From Dasypus novemcinctus (Eukaryota; Chordata; Mammalia; Cingulata; Dasypodidae), in assembly GCF_030445035.2 (NCBI RefSeq), contig NC_080701.1, positions 21,792,798 to 21,856,797 on the forward strand: a DNA stretch of 64,000 nt, read 5' to 3'. Position 1 is the first letter of the stretch. Each line of letters opens with the position of its first letter. The translations under genes were made by a program, and so were the position numbers. Positions 46,819 through 58,944 of this stretch are shown piece by piece. The notes under the pieces were generated by a model. The model saw only the letters and a program-made list of their open reading frames with translations, was not told the DNA's origin and ran no database searches.

Positions 46819-48080
46819 TATTTTACCCTTCCTTTTTCTGATGTCTTCAGGGAACTGAGCTAATATGATCTTTGCTTCCTGATGTTTTCCTGAAAAGTTT
46901 TTCTTCCTGCTGCAACTATGAATGAAAACAAAACGCCACAAAGCAAATTTTACTAACACAGAAAAACAGGAACTGAGTTTGGGAATCAAAAAATATAATG
47001 AAATGTACTACAACCAGGGAATTTTAAATAATGTTTCCATTTCCATCATTGAATAAGCCTTGTTAGCTCATCTGTGAGGTTAATGGTAATGCATTTAACA
47101 TAGACATATTGTAATGATTCTCCAATTAACTGTATTGGTTTAAGTTTTGTCATTATGTGCTTAAATGTTGATTCCGAATTTTTTATCTTAGTTATCATTA
47201 TTGTAGATTCTGGTTTGAATATGTGATAATCTAATGCCTATGAAAATGGACTAATTAGCAGCCAATAATAACTAATATTTTTCATCTTGCACGGACTAAT
47301 CATTGCCATCTTCAGGAGAATGCACAGAACCACAATTTAGATGTCATAATATTATTTTAAAGGTATAAAATACCCTACAAGTTTGCGTGTGTTCACACAC
47401 AGCTATTAACTTTCATTTTTATGACCTCAACTGTAGACAATGAATATTAGAAAAACTTAATTTAATATTAGAATTTCTTCTGTGAATCATGTTGAAGCAT
47501 GGCATCCTTTTGCAATAGCACTGGTATTTTTAAAAAATAAATTCTAAGATTTAAGGTACGAAATATTTAATAGGTCTAATCAGGTATGCTCTTGATTCAT
47601 GGCAATAATGAAGCAGGAACAATTAAAATATCTTCAATTGGTTGGGCTGTTATAAAACCACTTGAAACTTTTGTGAGCACTTTAAAATTAAGTCTAATCT
47701 GAATTTTCCAAGTTTGCTATTACTATCATTTAGAATGTTTACATTTAGTAAGGTGTGCTGGATCATGTCTCTTGTCACTGATATTTTCTGAAGAAAAGAA
47801 GGAAGAAAAGGTTTTCTTAGATAAGTACAAAAAAAGTTTGCATCTGGTATCTTCCCAGCTGCATTAAAAAATGAATTTTTACAATGGAAGAAATGGTAGG
47901 GCAGTAAAATTTTAAACGCTTAAACTTTTTCATAACCTTTCATAATAAACTTTAATAATAGGCTTATTAACTGAATTTCATTAGTTTTTCAAAAAACAGT
48001 TTTGGGGTGTGTGAGTGTATATAAATATAAATATATATATACAAATATAACATTTACAATAAATATTTGAAATTCTGTTT
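46819..48080 (+). other. ADAM9: ADAM9 3' untranslated region
   Basis: AT-rich sequence without inserted repeats follows the stop codon, in contrast to the repeat-filled introns. AATAAA motifs lie at 47536-47541, 47944-47949 and 48058-48063. The last is followed by a TG/T-rich element ('ctgttttgtgtctcc'), so the main cleavage site is probably near 48080. Confidence 0.7.
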
Positions 48081-48090
48081 TGTGTCTCCT
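48058..48090 (+). terminator. ADAM9: Probable ADAM9 poly(A) signal and downstream element
   Basis: AATAAA at 48058-48063 is followed 12-27 bases later by the TG-rich stretch 'ctgttttgtgtctcc'. This is the best of three candidate signals. Confidence 0.6.
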
Positions 48091-49144
48091 GGTAACTTCC
48101 TAAATATTCAAGTATACCTCCTAAATACTCAAGTATTTATAACTATTAATTAAAATATTCTATTAGATAAAGTACTAGCCAAAGTTATATAGAGATTATC
48201 TCATTAATTTTTCAGACTTTTCCCTAATGGTGCATAATGGCTTTCTGATTTTAAAGGAAAACAGGCTAATTTTGAAAAAGGTAGAATATTTCAACTCTGA
48301 AGATAACCCATTATCTCATTGATTAAAGCACATATTAAAATAGTTAACAATCCCAAATGAAGTTCTATTCATTTCACTATGTCTCTAAATGAATCGATAA
48401 ACTTTTCTTGGAATTAGATAATTCCTTGGATCTTTAAATATTTAGAAAGTTTTTCTAAAAAACTATTTTGATTAATCAGAATTTCTTTCGCTTATATATA
48501 TATATATGTTTTCCACTTAGGGTTCACCTTGATTTAGTTTGGATTGCTGTTAAAACTTGCAAAATTTCTTGGTCATGGATGCCATTTCAAAATTTGAAAA
48601 TAATAAAGGGCTTCCTTGCCATTTGCTAAAGAAGTTTTAATAATCAAAGCTAAATTGTAAGTTTAATACCACTGACCACATGCTCGCACACTTCCCTAGT
48701 TGAAAGTGCTGCATTTTCCTTTTCTGTCAAGGAAATGCTCAAGCAGAGCTCTAACCACATAGTTAAGTACTATCTAGGTTTTCTAAGTATAAAGCAGACT
48801 TTATTAAAATCCATAAATGTTTACTTAAACTTTGCCATTTTAGGTACTCTTATTTGGTGCTACAATATATAAAGTGATGGATAGGACATCCTGTCTTTTA
48901 AGAAGTACATCATCTAGTTATGGGGAGAGCCATTTAAACAGGAAAAGCTAGGGAGAGGGAAAGAACTAGGGAAAAAAAGAACTAGAAGTCTGCCTTCAAT
49001 ATAGCCTCTGGCTGCTTACCACAAACTGGTTAGTCTAACCATATGCTACAAATTGTTTTTCTGATTGCTGTTAAGCAAAGTGAAACCATCTTTTGGCTCT
49101 GCTGTTTCCTGAAGTCTATCATTGGGGGTTCCTGTTGAGATACA
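48081..49144. other. Intergenic DNA between ADAM9 and ADAM32
   Basis: No gene or clear repeat is seen. A (TA) run lies near 48495. Confidence 0.4.
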
Positions 49145-49152
49145 AGCTAGGT

Positions 49153-49306
49153 CAGGGGTTCTTAAGGGGCCTGTGAGCTTAGACTGAAATTAAAAAAAAA
49201 AATTCTTATGGGGTCATATTCGTGTGGGTGTGGTATTTTAAATAATACACAGTATAGTGTGGATTTAGTAAAGGGTCTACAGGACAAAAAAGATTAAGAA
49301 TCCCTG
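49153..49306. mobile_element. Non-autonomous hAT transposon with 8-bp target-site duplication
   Basis: The ends are inverted repeats: 'caggggttcttaa' at the left and 'ttaagaatccctg' at the right. AGCTAGGT is duplicated exactly at 49145-49152 and 49307-49314. The 8-bp duplication and CAG...CTG-type ends are typical of hAT elements. Confidence 0.9.
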
Positions 49307-49314
49307 AGCTAGGT

Positions 49315-50066
49315 ATATTTTTTTGTTGTCCACTTTTTGCTTCTTTTTAAATTTTTTCTCCCAGGCTTAGGCTGCCCTGTTGAGTCCAATGCATTCATAA
49401 AACTGCTTCTCACTGTCAATTTAAATGTGTTGATTTCCCAAATGAGCTCTCAGAAAGGGTTTTTAGTTTGTCTGTCTCCCCTTTACTAATTAGCTTGAGC
49501 GATTAATCCATTCTTTGGGCTCTAGAAAGACTTCAAAGATATTGCATATAGATGGAACCTGGGGGTGAGTGTTGAGGTGAGGGAGTTGTTGCAGCCCAAG
49601 TGTATAATTGACTTTGTTCATGAAGGATCAGAAGTAAAAGTAGCTAGAGCCTGGGGGCTAGGAGGAAATAGGCGGCAGCCTGGGATCCAAGTTTAGAAAG
49701 TTTTAATACTATATTGAGTAATTTCGCTCGTATTTTTTACAGTACATAATTTTTTACTGTAATTAGGGCAAGCATCTTTTCTGTTTAGCTCATTCACTAT
49801 ACGAATGAATGAATATTTAATTATGCTGAGAAATTACTGAAGGAGAGAATGACAAATTTTAGCCCAGGGCTTCCAGATTGAATGGAAGAAAATGTGACTA
49901 GAGCCTGATGAAGAAGTTCTTTTTGGCAGTCGGTGTGGAAATAAGTGGTGGCAGGCTTTCTCCAAATAATATGAAAATCTGCTCTTCCCTTTCTTGGAAT
50001 CTTTTCATATATCTGGCTGCAAAGCTTTATTTGTTGTTGCTTGAGCTATTTTAGAGACTCAGCTAT
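49315..50066. other. Intergenic DNA, unclassified
   Basis: No gene is recognised and there is no strong repeat signature. Confidence 0.4.
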
Positions 50067-50490
50067 CTTAGTTTGTCAAGTTTGCTGTAACCAAGTACCA
50101 CAAACTAACCAGTTTCAACAACAGAAATTTATTCTTTAATGGTTCTGGAAATTCAAGTCTGAATTCAAGGTGTTGATAGGACCGTGCTTCCTGTGGGTAG
50201 AATCCTTTACATGCCTCTGGCCTGGCTTCTGCTGGGTGGCATTTCCTTGGCCTCTGGCGGCATAAGTCAATTTCTGCCTCCGTTACCTGGACATCTTTTC
50301 CTTTGTGTCAATCCTCTTATTATGTACAGATTCTCCTTGTAAAGACACCAGTCAGATTAGAGCCCACTCTAGTTTGGTCTAATTTTAGTTAATAGCATCT
50401 TCAAAGATCTCAAATAAGTTTACATTCACAGCATCAGGGATTAGGACTTATTAAACATGTCTTTTCGGTATACCCAGTTCAATTCATAAC
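50067..50490. mobile_element. MLT1-like LTR
   Basis: The text follows the MLT1/MST pattern: 'gtaaccaagtaccacaaact', 'acaacagaaatttattc', 'taaagacaccagtcagatt', 'gggattaggactt'. Ancient MaLR element. Confidence 0.75.
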
Positions 50491-50596
50491 ACCAGCTTTA
50501 GTGAATATGTTTGTTTATGTACATATGTGTAATTGTGTGAGCATATAGTTTTTAATTCAAGAAGTATTACCCATTTGCCTTTCAAAGCACTTAGGC

Positions 50597-50765
50597 CAGG
50601 GGTTTTTAACAATGGGTGGGTAAGCTTGAATTGAAAATTTAAAAAAAAAGATTTTTGTGGGGACATGTTGGTCCAGGTGTGATATATTTATTAAATAACA
50701 CACAGTTGGTGATTTTCATCTGACTGGCAAAGGGGTCTGTGGAACAAAAACGTTAAGAACTTCTG
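50597..50765. mobile_element. Second hAT element of the same family
   Basis: It starts 'caggggtttttaac' and ends 'gttaagaacttctg'. The flanks ACTTAGGC (50589-50596) and ACTTAGGG (50766-50773) match at 7 of 8 bases. It is related to 49153-49306 along its length. Confidence 0.85.
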
Positions 50766-50819
50766 ACTTAGGGGATGTGATATAGAGCAGGGCCTGATTC
50801 ATATGTTAAGTCTTTCGCT

Positions 50820-51593
50820 TCCATCAGTACAAAGCTGGAGGAGGTACAACGACACGGAATTGGTACGGTTGGCTAATCCCTGACAAGTCGCGGGCCAACA
50901 GACCAGGGTGGACCACCAGGACGGAAGCAGGATTTAGCACAAAAGCGTACTCTTCGCTGGCGGGCTGGCACAGCACGGCGATTAGCGCCGGGAGGCCTTA
51001 AACAGAAGTCTCTATTTAAGTCAGCACTGCGAGCACGTCTCCCGGGTTGCACAGCGCACGCGGCTGGCGGGGCTGGGTGTGGTTAAGCGGGGGTGGGCGT
51101 GGCGGGGGTGTGGTGGAGTGGGGGCGGGGCGAGGTGTGGCGGAGCGTGGGTGGGCGGAGCGGGGCCGTGGAGCGGGGGTGTGGTGGGGCGGGGACGGAGC
51201 GAGGTGTGCCGGAGCGGGGCGGGCGTGGCAGAGCGGGGGCGGGGGGCGTGGCGGGGCGGGGGTGGGTGGGGCGGAGCGGGGGGGGGCGAGGTGTTGGGAG
51301 AGGTGGTGGGGCGGGGTGGGCGTGGCGGGGGTGTGGCGGAGTGGGGGCGGGGCGGGGCGGGGCGTGGTGAAGCGGGGGTGGGCGGGGCGGAGCGGGGGCG
51401 GGGCGAGGTGTGGCGGAGGGGGTGTGGTGTGGTGGAGCGGGGGCGGGCGGGGCCGGGTTGGTGGGGGGGAGTGAGTGGAGTGGGGCTGTGCGCGGCTCTC
51501 GGCGTCCGCGCGTCGCCGCGGCCGGCGGGCTTCGGTGGCGAGCAGGCCCAACGGTCGCCGGCTCAGTTCCCACTCGGAGGCGCGAAGCCCACC
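50820..51593 (+). promoter_or_regulatory. ADAM32: CpG-island promoter and 5'UTR of ADAM32
   Basis: CpG-rich and GC-rich sequence starts at about 50850 and ends just after exon 1, in strong contrast to the AT-rich surroundings. GC boxes (gggcgg) are abundant. A TATA-like 'ctatttaag' lies at 51012-51020. The transcription start cannot be fixed from sequence; it could lie anywhere from about 51040 to 51580. Confidence 0.8.
51075..51475 (+). repeat. G-rich degenerate minisatellite
   Basis: The sequence is made of G-runs and 'gcgg/gtgg' modules. The motif 'gcgaggtgt' recurs at about 51129, 51199, 51296 and 51403. Many GGG runs on the + strand could form G-quadruplexes. Long open frames (Gly/Arg on +, Pro/His on -) are low-complexity artefacts. 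Confidence 0.85.
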
Positions 51594-51651
51594 ATGTTCC
51601 GCCTGATGATGCTGTTTGCCGGGCTCGGTGACTTGCTAGTGGCAAGACCCG
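51594..51651 (+). CDS. ADAM32: ADAM32 exon 1, signal peptide
   Basis: ADAM32 is a testis-biased ADAM protein thought to lack an active metalloprotease site. The ATG lies in a strong Kozak context (cccaccATGt). Exon 1 codes a signal peptide beginning MFRLMMLFAGL and ending ARP plus one base of a Gly codon. The donor is CCC G|gtaagac, phase 1. The peptide resembles the human ADAM32 start, and its length of 58 bp fits exactly with exon 2. A downstream in-frame ATG pair (codons 5 and 6) is a less likely start. Confidence 0.9.
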
Positions 51652-53540
51652 GTAAGACACTGGTGACCCTGTGACGTCGGTCGGAGGCGGAGGAAGGGTT
51701 TTCTTTTCAACCTGTACTCGTTTGGGCCAAATTGTGGCGCGACTACATCAAAAGCCTGCTTTGCTCCCTTTAGCTCTGTCACGCTGGAAACGGAGCCTTG
51801 TATGGACACTCCGTTGGGATAGAGAAGAGACACATAAAAGGGGAATAGAATGTTTTTTTCTTTCATTCATTAGAGTAGCTGTAGGTGTCCAGAAAAAAAC
51901 CATGCAGAAAGTAGAGTTCCCAAATACTTCCCCACCCTCTACAGTTTTCCCTATTATTAACATTTTGCATTAGTGTGGCCCTTTGTTACAAATGATGAAA
52001 CAATATTATTATAATTATACTATTAAATATGGCCCATAGTTTACATTAGGATTCACACTTTATGTTGTACATTTCTATGTTTTGTTTTTGAGTTCTTTTA
52101 TTCTGGTAACATATATACAACCTAAAATTTCCCATTTTACCCACTTTCAAATATACAGGTCAGTGGTGTTAATTACATTCACAAGATTGTGGGAACATAA
52201 TTTTAACAAGCCCAAGGACAAACCTTTTACTCTCTGAATCTGAATTTTGGACAGCCTTTCTTGTAGACCTGTCACCCACCTGTCAAAGCTCCCTCAAAAT
52301 TTTCTTGTAGTCAAAGGACCCCAGAAACATCTTGAACTCCACTCAAATTGGAAAAATAAACTGGATTTTTCCTCAACTATAATTTTCTCTAATATAATAA
52401 GTTGTTCTGCAATAAAACAAACAAAAAACCCCACAAACCCAAGACATACAATGTCTGCTGTGCTGCAGAGGCACGTGAGGATAGGAAGAACAATATAGAA
52501 GTCTTCAAAAATTTAAAACATAATAAGGAGGTTAAGATGCAAGTAAAAGTTTTATAGATGCTCTTATTTTTCCTTCTTTTGACACTTTTTTTTGCCATCC
52601 TGGGACCGTACATGGGGTGTCTTTTACCCTTCATCCTCTGTGTGCATACCATAACATTGTTTGGCAGTACCACAATTTAGTCAGTTGTCTTGTTGATGGG
52701 CTTTTTGGTTGTTACCAAACTGTTTTGCTGTGGTTCTCAAACTTTTTGGAGTCAAGACTCCTTAATCCATTTAAATTTGAGAGGAGCTTTTGTTTAAGTG
52801 GGTTTATATTACGTTAGAGAATAAGATTGAGAATTTTTAGATTTTAAATTCATTTAAAAATAAAGTTATAGACCTATAATATGTTGATATATATAACACA
52901 TTTTAAAAGGACACATAGGTATATCTTCCCAAACAAAAAATAGTATTGAGAAGAGGAGCATTGTTTTACATTTTTGCAAACCTTTTTAATGTCTGGCTTA
53001 ACAGAAGACAGCTAGATTCCCATATCTGCACCTGCCTTCAATCTGTTGCAATATGTTCTTTCATTTGAAATTCATGACGAAAATCCAACCTATGTAGTTG
53101 GAAAATGGAGCAGTGTGTATTAGCCTTTTCAGATAATTGTGGGAAGTCTTCTTTGATATTATACCAAAACTTGACAAGCAGTAAAGATTAGTTACAATGT
53201 GTAATCTGAAACAATACCAGTGAACTTTATATAATGTTCAACCTTAAAATCCATTAGTCTAATTTATACTTTGAATGGATCTTTTACGCATGCATGGTTT
53301 TGAAACATCATGCATTGGTTATTTGGCACACAAAGATTCAGTGAGTTAGGCAGATGTTCCAGTGTTGACACATTTCATTATAATGCTTTTATAAAAAACA
53401 CATTTGTCAATATCCTTAATCAGGCAAGTCTTGAGTATTAGAAAGCTATCAGGCTCATAGTGACAGAAGTTTTCCATAGCTGGAATTTTTGTTTGAAAGT
53501 AACAGATACAGTCAGTTGTTTTCCCTGAAGTGACCGGCTT
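51652..53540 (+). other. ADAM32 intron 1, first part
   Basis: An antisense L1 3' end lies at about 51885-52190 ('taacatatatacaacctaaa', 'gttaattacattcacaag'). 52540-52800 is weakly L1-like. The rest is unclassified, and no gene is seen. Confidence 0.5.
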
Positions 53541-53544
53541 ACTT

Positions 53545-54700
53545 TGTTATTTTATTTATTTTTTTACTGGAGGAGTGGTGGGTTACCAGAGCAATCATGC
53601 ATAAAATACAGGATTCCCATAGACCACCCTATTACTAACAACTTGCATTGTGCTACATTTGTTATATTTGATGAAAGCACATTTTTATAATTGTACTATT
53701 AACTGTAATACATGATTTAATTTAGGGTTCACTGTGCTGTACAGTTCCATCGATTTTCTTTTTTAGTTTTTATTCTAGTTTTGTAGTTTTATATACACGT
53801 AACATTTTCCATTTTAACCACATTCAAATGTGCATTCAGTGTTGTTAATTACATTCACAGTGTTGTGCTACAGTCACCATCATTCACTACCAAAATTTTC
53901 CCATGTTCCCAAATAGGAACTCTGTACATTTTAATCCTTAATTCCCTTTTTCCTGCCCCACCCTGTCCCATGGTAACCTGTATTTTAGATTTTGACTCTA
54001 TGCCCTATGAGTTTGCTTTTTCTTGTTGTTTCAAATCAGTGAGCTCATACAATATTTGTCCTTTTGTGTCTGGCTAATTTCACTCCAAGTGATGTCTTCA
54101 AGGTTCATCCTTGTTGTCACATCTATGAGAACTTCATTTCTTTTTACGGCTGAATAATATTTTGTGTGTATATACCACATTTTGTATATCCATTCATAGG
54201 TTGATATACACTAGGGTTGCTTCCATCTTTGACAATTGTGATTAATAACTCTATGAACATTTGTGTATGAATATCTCTTTGACTCCCTACTTTCAGTTCT
54301 TTTGGGTATATACCTAGAAATGGGATTGCTGGGTCATATGGTAATTCCATAGTCTCTGAGGAACTCCAAACTGTTTTTCACAGTAGCTTCACCATTTTAC
54401 ATTCTCATCAGCAGTGAATGAGTATTCCTATTTCTTCAAATCCTCTCCAATACTTGTTATTTTATTTTTTTAAAATTGTAGTCTTTCTAAGTGGTGTGAA
54501 ATGATATCTCATTGTGGTTTTGATTTGCATTTCCCTAATGGCTAATGAGTTTGAGCATCTTTTCATGTGCTTTTTGGCCATTTGTATATCTTCTTTGTAG
54601 AAATGTCTATTCAAGTCTTTTGCCCATTCTTTAATTGGATTCTTTGTCTTTTCATTGTTGAAGGATTTCTTTACATATGCTGGATGCCCATATCAAAAAT
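53545..54700 (-). mobile_element. L1 3' end and ORF2, antisense
   Basis: A clear reversed L1: 'ccagagcaatcatgcataaa', 'tttttacggctgaataatat', 'ttgggtatatacctagaaat', 'tttgatttgcatttcccta'. It ends near 54700. Confidence 0.85.
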
Positions 54701-54734
54701 GTGGTTCTCACTTCAAAGTATATCAGAATCTGAT

Positions 54735-55405
54735 CTCATACCACCTCCATAGATACTGCTACCACTCTGATCCAAACCAACACTATATCTCTTCTGGATT
54801 ATTACTGCCATTGTTTCTGAGTAATTCCTGCTTTTGTCCTAGATCCCCTTAAGTCATTTGAACCCAGCAGCTAGAGTGATCTTGTTAAAACGTATGCTCA
54901 AAACTCTCCAATCAGATCTCAAATGAAAGTAAAAACCTAAATCTTACAATGCCTTACAAAGCCTTTTACTATCTTAACTCTTCATATACCTTTTCTGTCT
55001 TGACCCAACTCCAATTTTCTTGCTCATATCACTCCCAAACCATTGGCCTGGCCTATTTGCATTTCCTAGGAACATGGCAGGCACATTTCTGCCCTCACAC
55101 CCTTTTTTTTTAATCTGCCTAGAAATGGTTCCCTCTCCTCCTTCAAGGCTTTGTTCAAGTTTCATCTTCTCACAGAGGCTTCTTTTGACACCCCTTATTA
55201 AAAGTATTCCTCCACTCCAAAAACTTCCTATCCCTGTTTTCTAATTTGTTTTTTTTCTTTGATACTTGTTACCATTTACCGTGCTTGATAGCCACTTACT
55301 TATCTTGTAAGGTCCATATGGGAGCAGGAGTTTTTGTCTCTTGTTCATTGCTCTATCTCTAGTGCATGTAATAAGCACTTAATAAAATATTTGCTAAATA
55401 ATGAC
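54735..55405 (+). mobile_element. L2 3' region, sense
   Basis: Reads in L2 order: 'caaatgaaagtaaaaaccta', 'tgccttacaaagccttttac', 'cagaggcttcttttgacacc', and the terminal 'ataagcacttaataaaat'. Well preserved for an element of this age. Confidence 0.8.
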
Positions 55406-55424
55406 TAAAATTGCCCTCTGTGGT

Positions 55425-55830
55425 AGGTTTGAAGTTATATGTACCCCAGAAAAACATATTTTAAAACTTAATCCATTCTTGTGGGTGTGCATCCATTGTA
55501 AGTATGGCCCTTTAATGATATTATTTCAGTGAAGAAAGTGTAGCTCACCTCAGGGAGGAGCTTAGTAGGGCTTAATAGGGTTTAATCCTATTTCTGGAAT
55601 ATTTTAGTAGGGCTTAATAGGGTTTAATCCTATTACTGGAATGTTTTATAAGAGAATAAAATTCAGACTGAGAGAGAGGGAAAAAAAAAACAACAAACCA
55701 TAGGAGGCAACAAGCTGAACCCTAAAGAGAAGGGTAAGGCCAAGAGATGCTACTGTATGCCTTGCCTTGCAAAAAGCTAAGGGCTCCTTGATCGCTGACA
55801 GACAGCTCCAGAACTCCACAATCTTTGGGG
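55425..55830. repeat. Unnamed interspersed repeat with internal 42-bp duplication
   Basis: The opening 'tatgtaccccagaaaaacat' and the segment 'aaggctaccaag'-like, 'gacagctccagaactccac' suggest an interspersed repeat of MER type. Within it, 55562-55603 and 55604-55645 are tandem copies starting 'ttagtagggcttaatagg'. Confidence 0.5.
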
Positions 55831-57700
55831 AGAGGCCTTAGGAATTCTCTATATACAACTCTTAAGATTTCAAGAGAATACCCCCTCTACTCTTTTTGAA
55901 ATAGACTTTCACCCACTCCTGGTTGCTCTCAAGTGACTTAATGCATATAGTTCTTCACTCCAGGCCACATGAACTCAATTGTTTGTCACAATGTCCCAGC
56001 TCTCTGTAAGCTGCTTCTTTGCTCTCAGGACAAACTCTGGGCATTGAACCCAAAACACATTCCCTGGGCAGTCTCTCAGACGTTCACCTGATAAATTGGC
56101 ACCAAAATACATGCACCTTAATGGTGCTGGATTTTCTCTAGGTTCTTGCCTATGTTAAAGAGAAGAGAATTTTAAGTGCATGCCAGTTTAGTTAGGCCAG
56201 TAGTTTATTAGGAAAATGAGAGAAGAGAAATGGAAGAAAATAACAGATTATGGGTCCCAGGTATACTTGCGAGTTGGTCCAGGCAGAGAGGAAAAGGGAA
56301 AAACAGGGCAATTTTAATCTCTGTGCTTGCTTTTTAAACCATTAATTATCCCTTCCCTTGTTAATGTTTGGGGGAGGAATCCCAGCTGTTTGCAGTTTTG
56401 ATTGGTTACCACACCCATCACTTTCTCCAGGGGCTCAATTATAAGGCCCCTTGAGAATATCCATGGCTTTTCCTTGATCCTGGATGAAATCTTGTTCTAA
56501 ATAGAGGATTCTCGTGGGTTCTTCCAGCAGCTCTCTGGCAGGGGTTGAATGGGTATGGGGGCATGTCTTTCCCTCAGAGGATTTCCAAGTGGGATTCCGT
56601 GGCCACATGTTTCACAGCCGTAGTTTCCTACCATGTCCCAGATTCGTTCTTTCGTTCCCTAAACTAGCCTGCTTCACTAATATGTGCACAGAGATTAGGC
56701 TGCTCCCTCTGGAGCAGGACCAGGGACCCACAATGGGAGTGCTTGCTTTCTCCACCCTGCATTGTGGAGCAAGTGGGGGAGGATCCAACAAGGGCACCTA
56801 GAGCTACTTCTCTGGCTTTTGAAGCTGCATTTTCTTCATTCAGCACTTCTCCAGTTCATGCAGTCCATTAACAATTTCCATAGGAAGGTTGCTGTTTTTA
56901 AGGTTTCTCTGCCACCTTTGCCTGCGGAAGGTTGGAACAATGACAGCCTTTGAGCTGGCATCCAGTGATCCAAAATAGCTGATTAAAGTAGAGATCTGTG
57001 ATCAGACCACACTGACCCAGAGTTTGGAGAACTAGTTCTTTATGTCCCACCCTGGCACCAGTAAGCTGAGCTAGTAGCTGAATCTGCAGTCCCCAGTGCT
57101 GCTGGCCATGAGGTTAGAGGTAGGAGGCTGGTAGCTGCTGCAGGGAGGGTGAAAATCACTGTGTTTTTGCTTGTTTGTTTATCACAATTTACCAGTTTCT
57201 TCCTCTTGCTCCTTCCTGTATGCTGCACAGTATTCAGCTAGCCTCTAGAGTTTCAAAATGGGTGATTCAGATAGTGCCTGCCATTTCAATATTTGTTTTG
57301 GTGGGAGGACTCCTTCTTGGACTTCCTATTTTGCCATCTTGCCATAATCCTTTCCAAGGTCGTTTTTAAAAACTTTTGTCTGGTATGTTTAAAGTCTGGT
57401 TTTTTTCATTGATGGTTTCTGTTTTACCTTTTCCCTGTTTGTCTTTTATCTTGTATTGCACATTGTATATTTTAATATTTTAATGTGTTAATTCTGGGGT
57501 TTAGTCCCTGAGCTGTCTATTCCTTAAGTTTGTATCCAGATCATGATATGGCATGATATTTCTTGACAGCGAGAAAATAACAAAAACAAGCGAAGCAATG
57601 CAATGAGCACCTTTCACAGTCTTTGCGAATTGGTTCTGTGTTGTCTCGTCTACTCCTTCAGAGCTTAGCCCTCCCTTCAAGATAAGCAGCCTGAGGCAAA
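55831..57700 (-). other. ADAM32 intron 1, L1 5'UTR-like and unclassified DNA
   Basis: 56690-56800 shares text with 31130-31270 and 58140-58260. 57180-57380 resembles a reversed L1 5'UTR ('cttcctattttgccatcttg'). No gene. Confidence 0.45.
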
Positions 57701-57704
57701 GATG

Positions 57705-57795
57705 CCTGGGGAATGGGTGGAGCTCAGTGGTTGTGTGCCTGTTTCCTATGTATGAGGTTCTGGGTTCAATCCCTAGTATTTCGTTTAAAAAAATG
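57705..57795 (+). mobile_element. tRNA-derived SINE monomer
   Basis: A single unit: 'gggtggagctcagtggttg', 'gttctgggttcaatccctag', with a short A-rich end. Confidence 0.75.
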
Positions 57796-58296
57796 CAGTC
57801 TCCTTTTAAAAAGTGCAGAGCCCTCTCAAGCTGTTTTTTTAGTATGTTTCTTGTCTTGGACCTGTGCTAGTTGCCTTAGAAGTTCTTCTATTTACATGGC
57901 TCCTAATGCTCCATCTTCTATCTATGAAATAGACTTTTCCTTCCTCCCAGGTCCTCTATTGTGTTTCTTAAAGTAGGTAGTTATTTGTCCCTGGCCTCTT
58001 TTTTGATTGTTTCTCATAGTGGTTTAGCTGTTGGCATACTGCATCTGCGTGCTGGACAGGTCTGGAATGATGAGCCAGAAACGAGTATCTTACAGTCATT
58101 CATGCTGCCAGATAGATTGATTGTCACAGATATACAAGCACCGCTGCTTGCACATAGGTTTTACTCTACTCCCTCTGGAACAGGACCTGGGACCCACACT
58201 GAGAGTCCAGGCTGACTTCACAAGAGGCATTGGGGAAGGGACCAGCAAGGGTGTAGGAGCTTTTCCTACTCTTTTTAAGTTGGGAATTCTTGAGTC
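57796..58296 (-). mobile_element. L1 5'UTR-like fragment, antisense
   Basis: 58140-58260 ('actccctctggaacaggacc') is the same repeat part as at 56690-56800 and 31130-31270. The rest is unclassified. Confidence 0.4.
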
Positions 58297-58395
58297 AGTG
58301 CATGCTTAGAACACACAGTGAATGGACACAGAGAGCAGGCAATGGGGGGTGGGAGAAGGGGAGAGAAATAAAATAAAAATAAATCTTAAAAAAAA
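58297..58395 (+). mobile_element. 5'-truncated DAS-type SINE tail
   Basis: Only the 3' end of the long SINE is present: 'gaacacacagtgaatggaca', 'agagcaggcaatggggggt', then A-rich sequence. Confidence 0.75.
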
Positions 58396-58944
58396 AAGAA
58401 AACACAAACAATAACTTGCTTCTACCAAACATTATATAATTATTCCTTATTCAGGAAAATTGGACAAACACTTGAAATTCCTTCCTGGGAGAATTTCCTT
58501 TCTGTATTCTCCTTCAGGGATAAATATAAAAAGGTTTATATGGTTGTACCAGTTGACTTTTGGGTACTATTGTAAGCATGAACCTAATTTTCCCCTTTTA
58601 GTTTGATGGTCATAGGAAATTTCCCATGAGGCCATAATTATGGATTGAAGGAATGATGTCAGTGCAATAGGAATAGGCATATTAGAACACAGATCACCTG
58701 CTTATGCAAGTTGAAGCTTTCTGTATCTGTTCAAACCTAATTCTCTATATAATACTTAATTTGATGAATATTCCTGGGAACACCTGATGTTAGAATAAAC
58801 TCATTTTGTGAATAGCAGCTCAGGTAGCAAGATCATATATTATTACATTGTCAGAAGTTTAGCTTCAGTCAGTGTCCACTAGAAAGTGAGAAACTTGCAC
58901 AAAAGAAATATATCATATTTCTTACTATTATATATATACTATAT
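58396..58944 (+). other. ADAM32 intron 1, unclassified
   Basis: No gene or recognisable repeat. Confidence 0.4.

Noticed and set aside
51016..51674. Long open frames of up to 214 codons on both strands of the GC-rich region
   Set aside because: Proline/histidine or glycine/arginine low-complexity translations of the G-rich minisatellite; GC-rich DNA lacks stop codons. The real coding sequence here is ADAM32 exon 1 from 51594.
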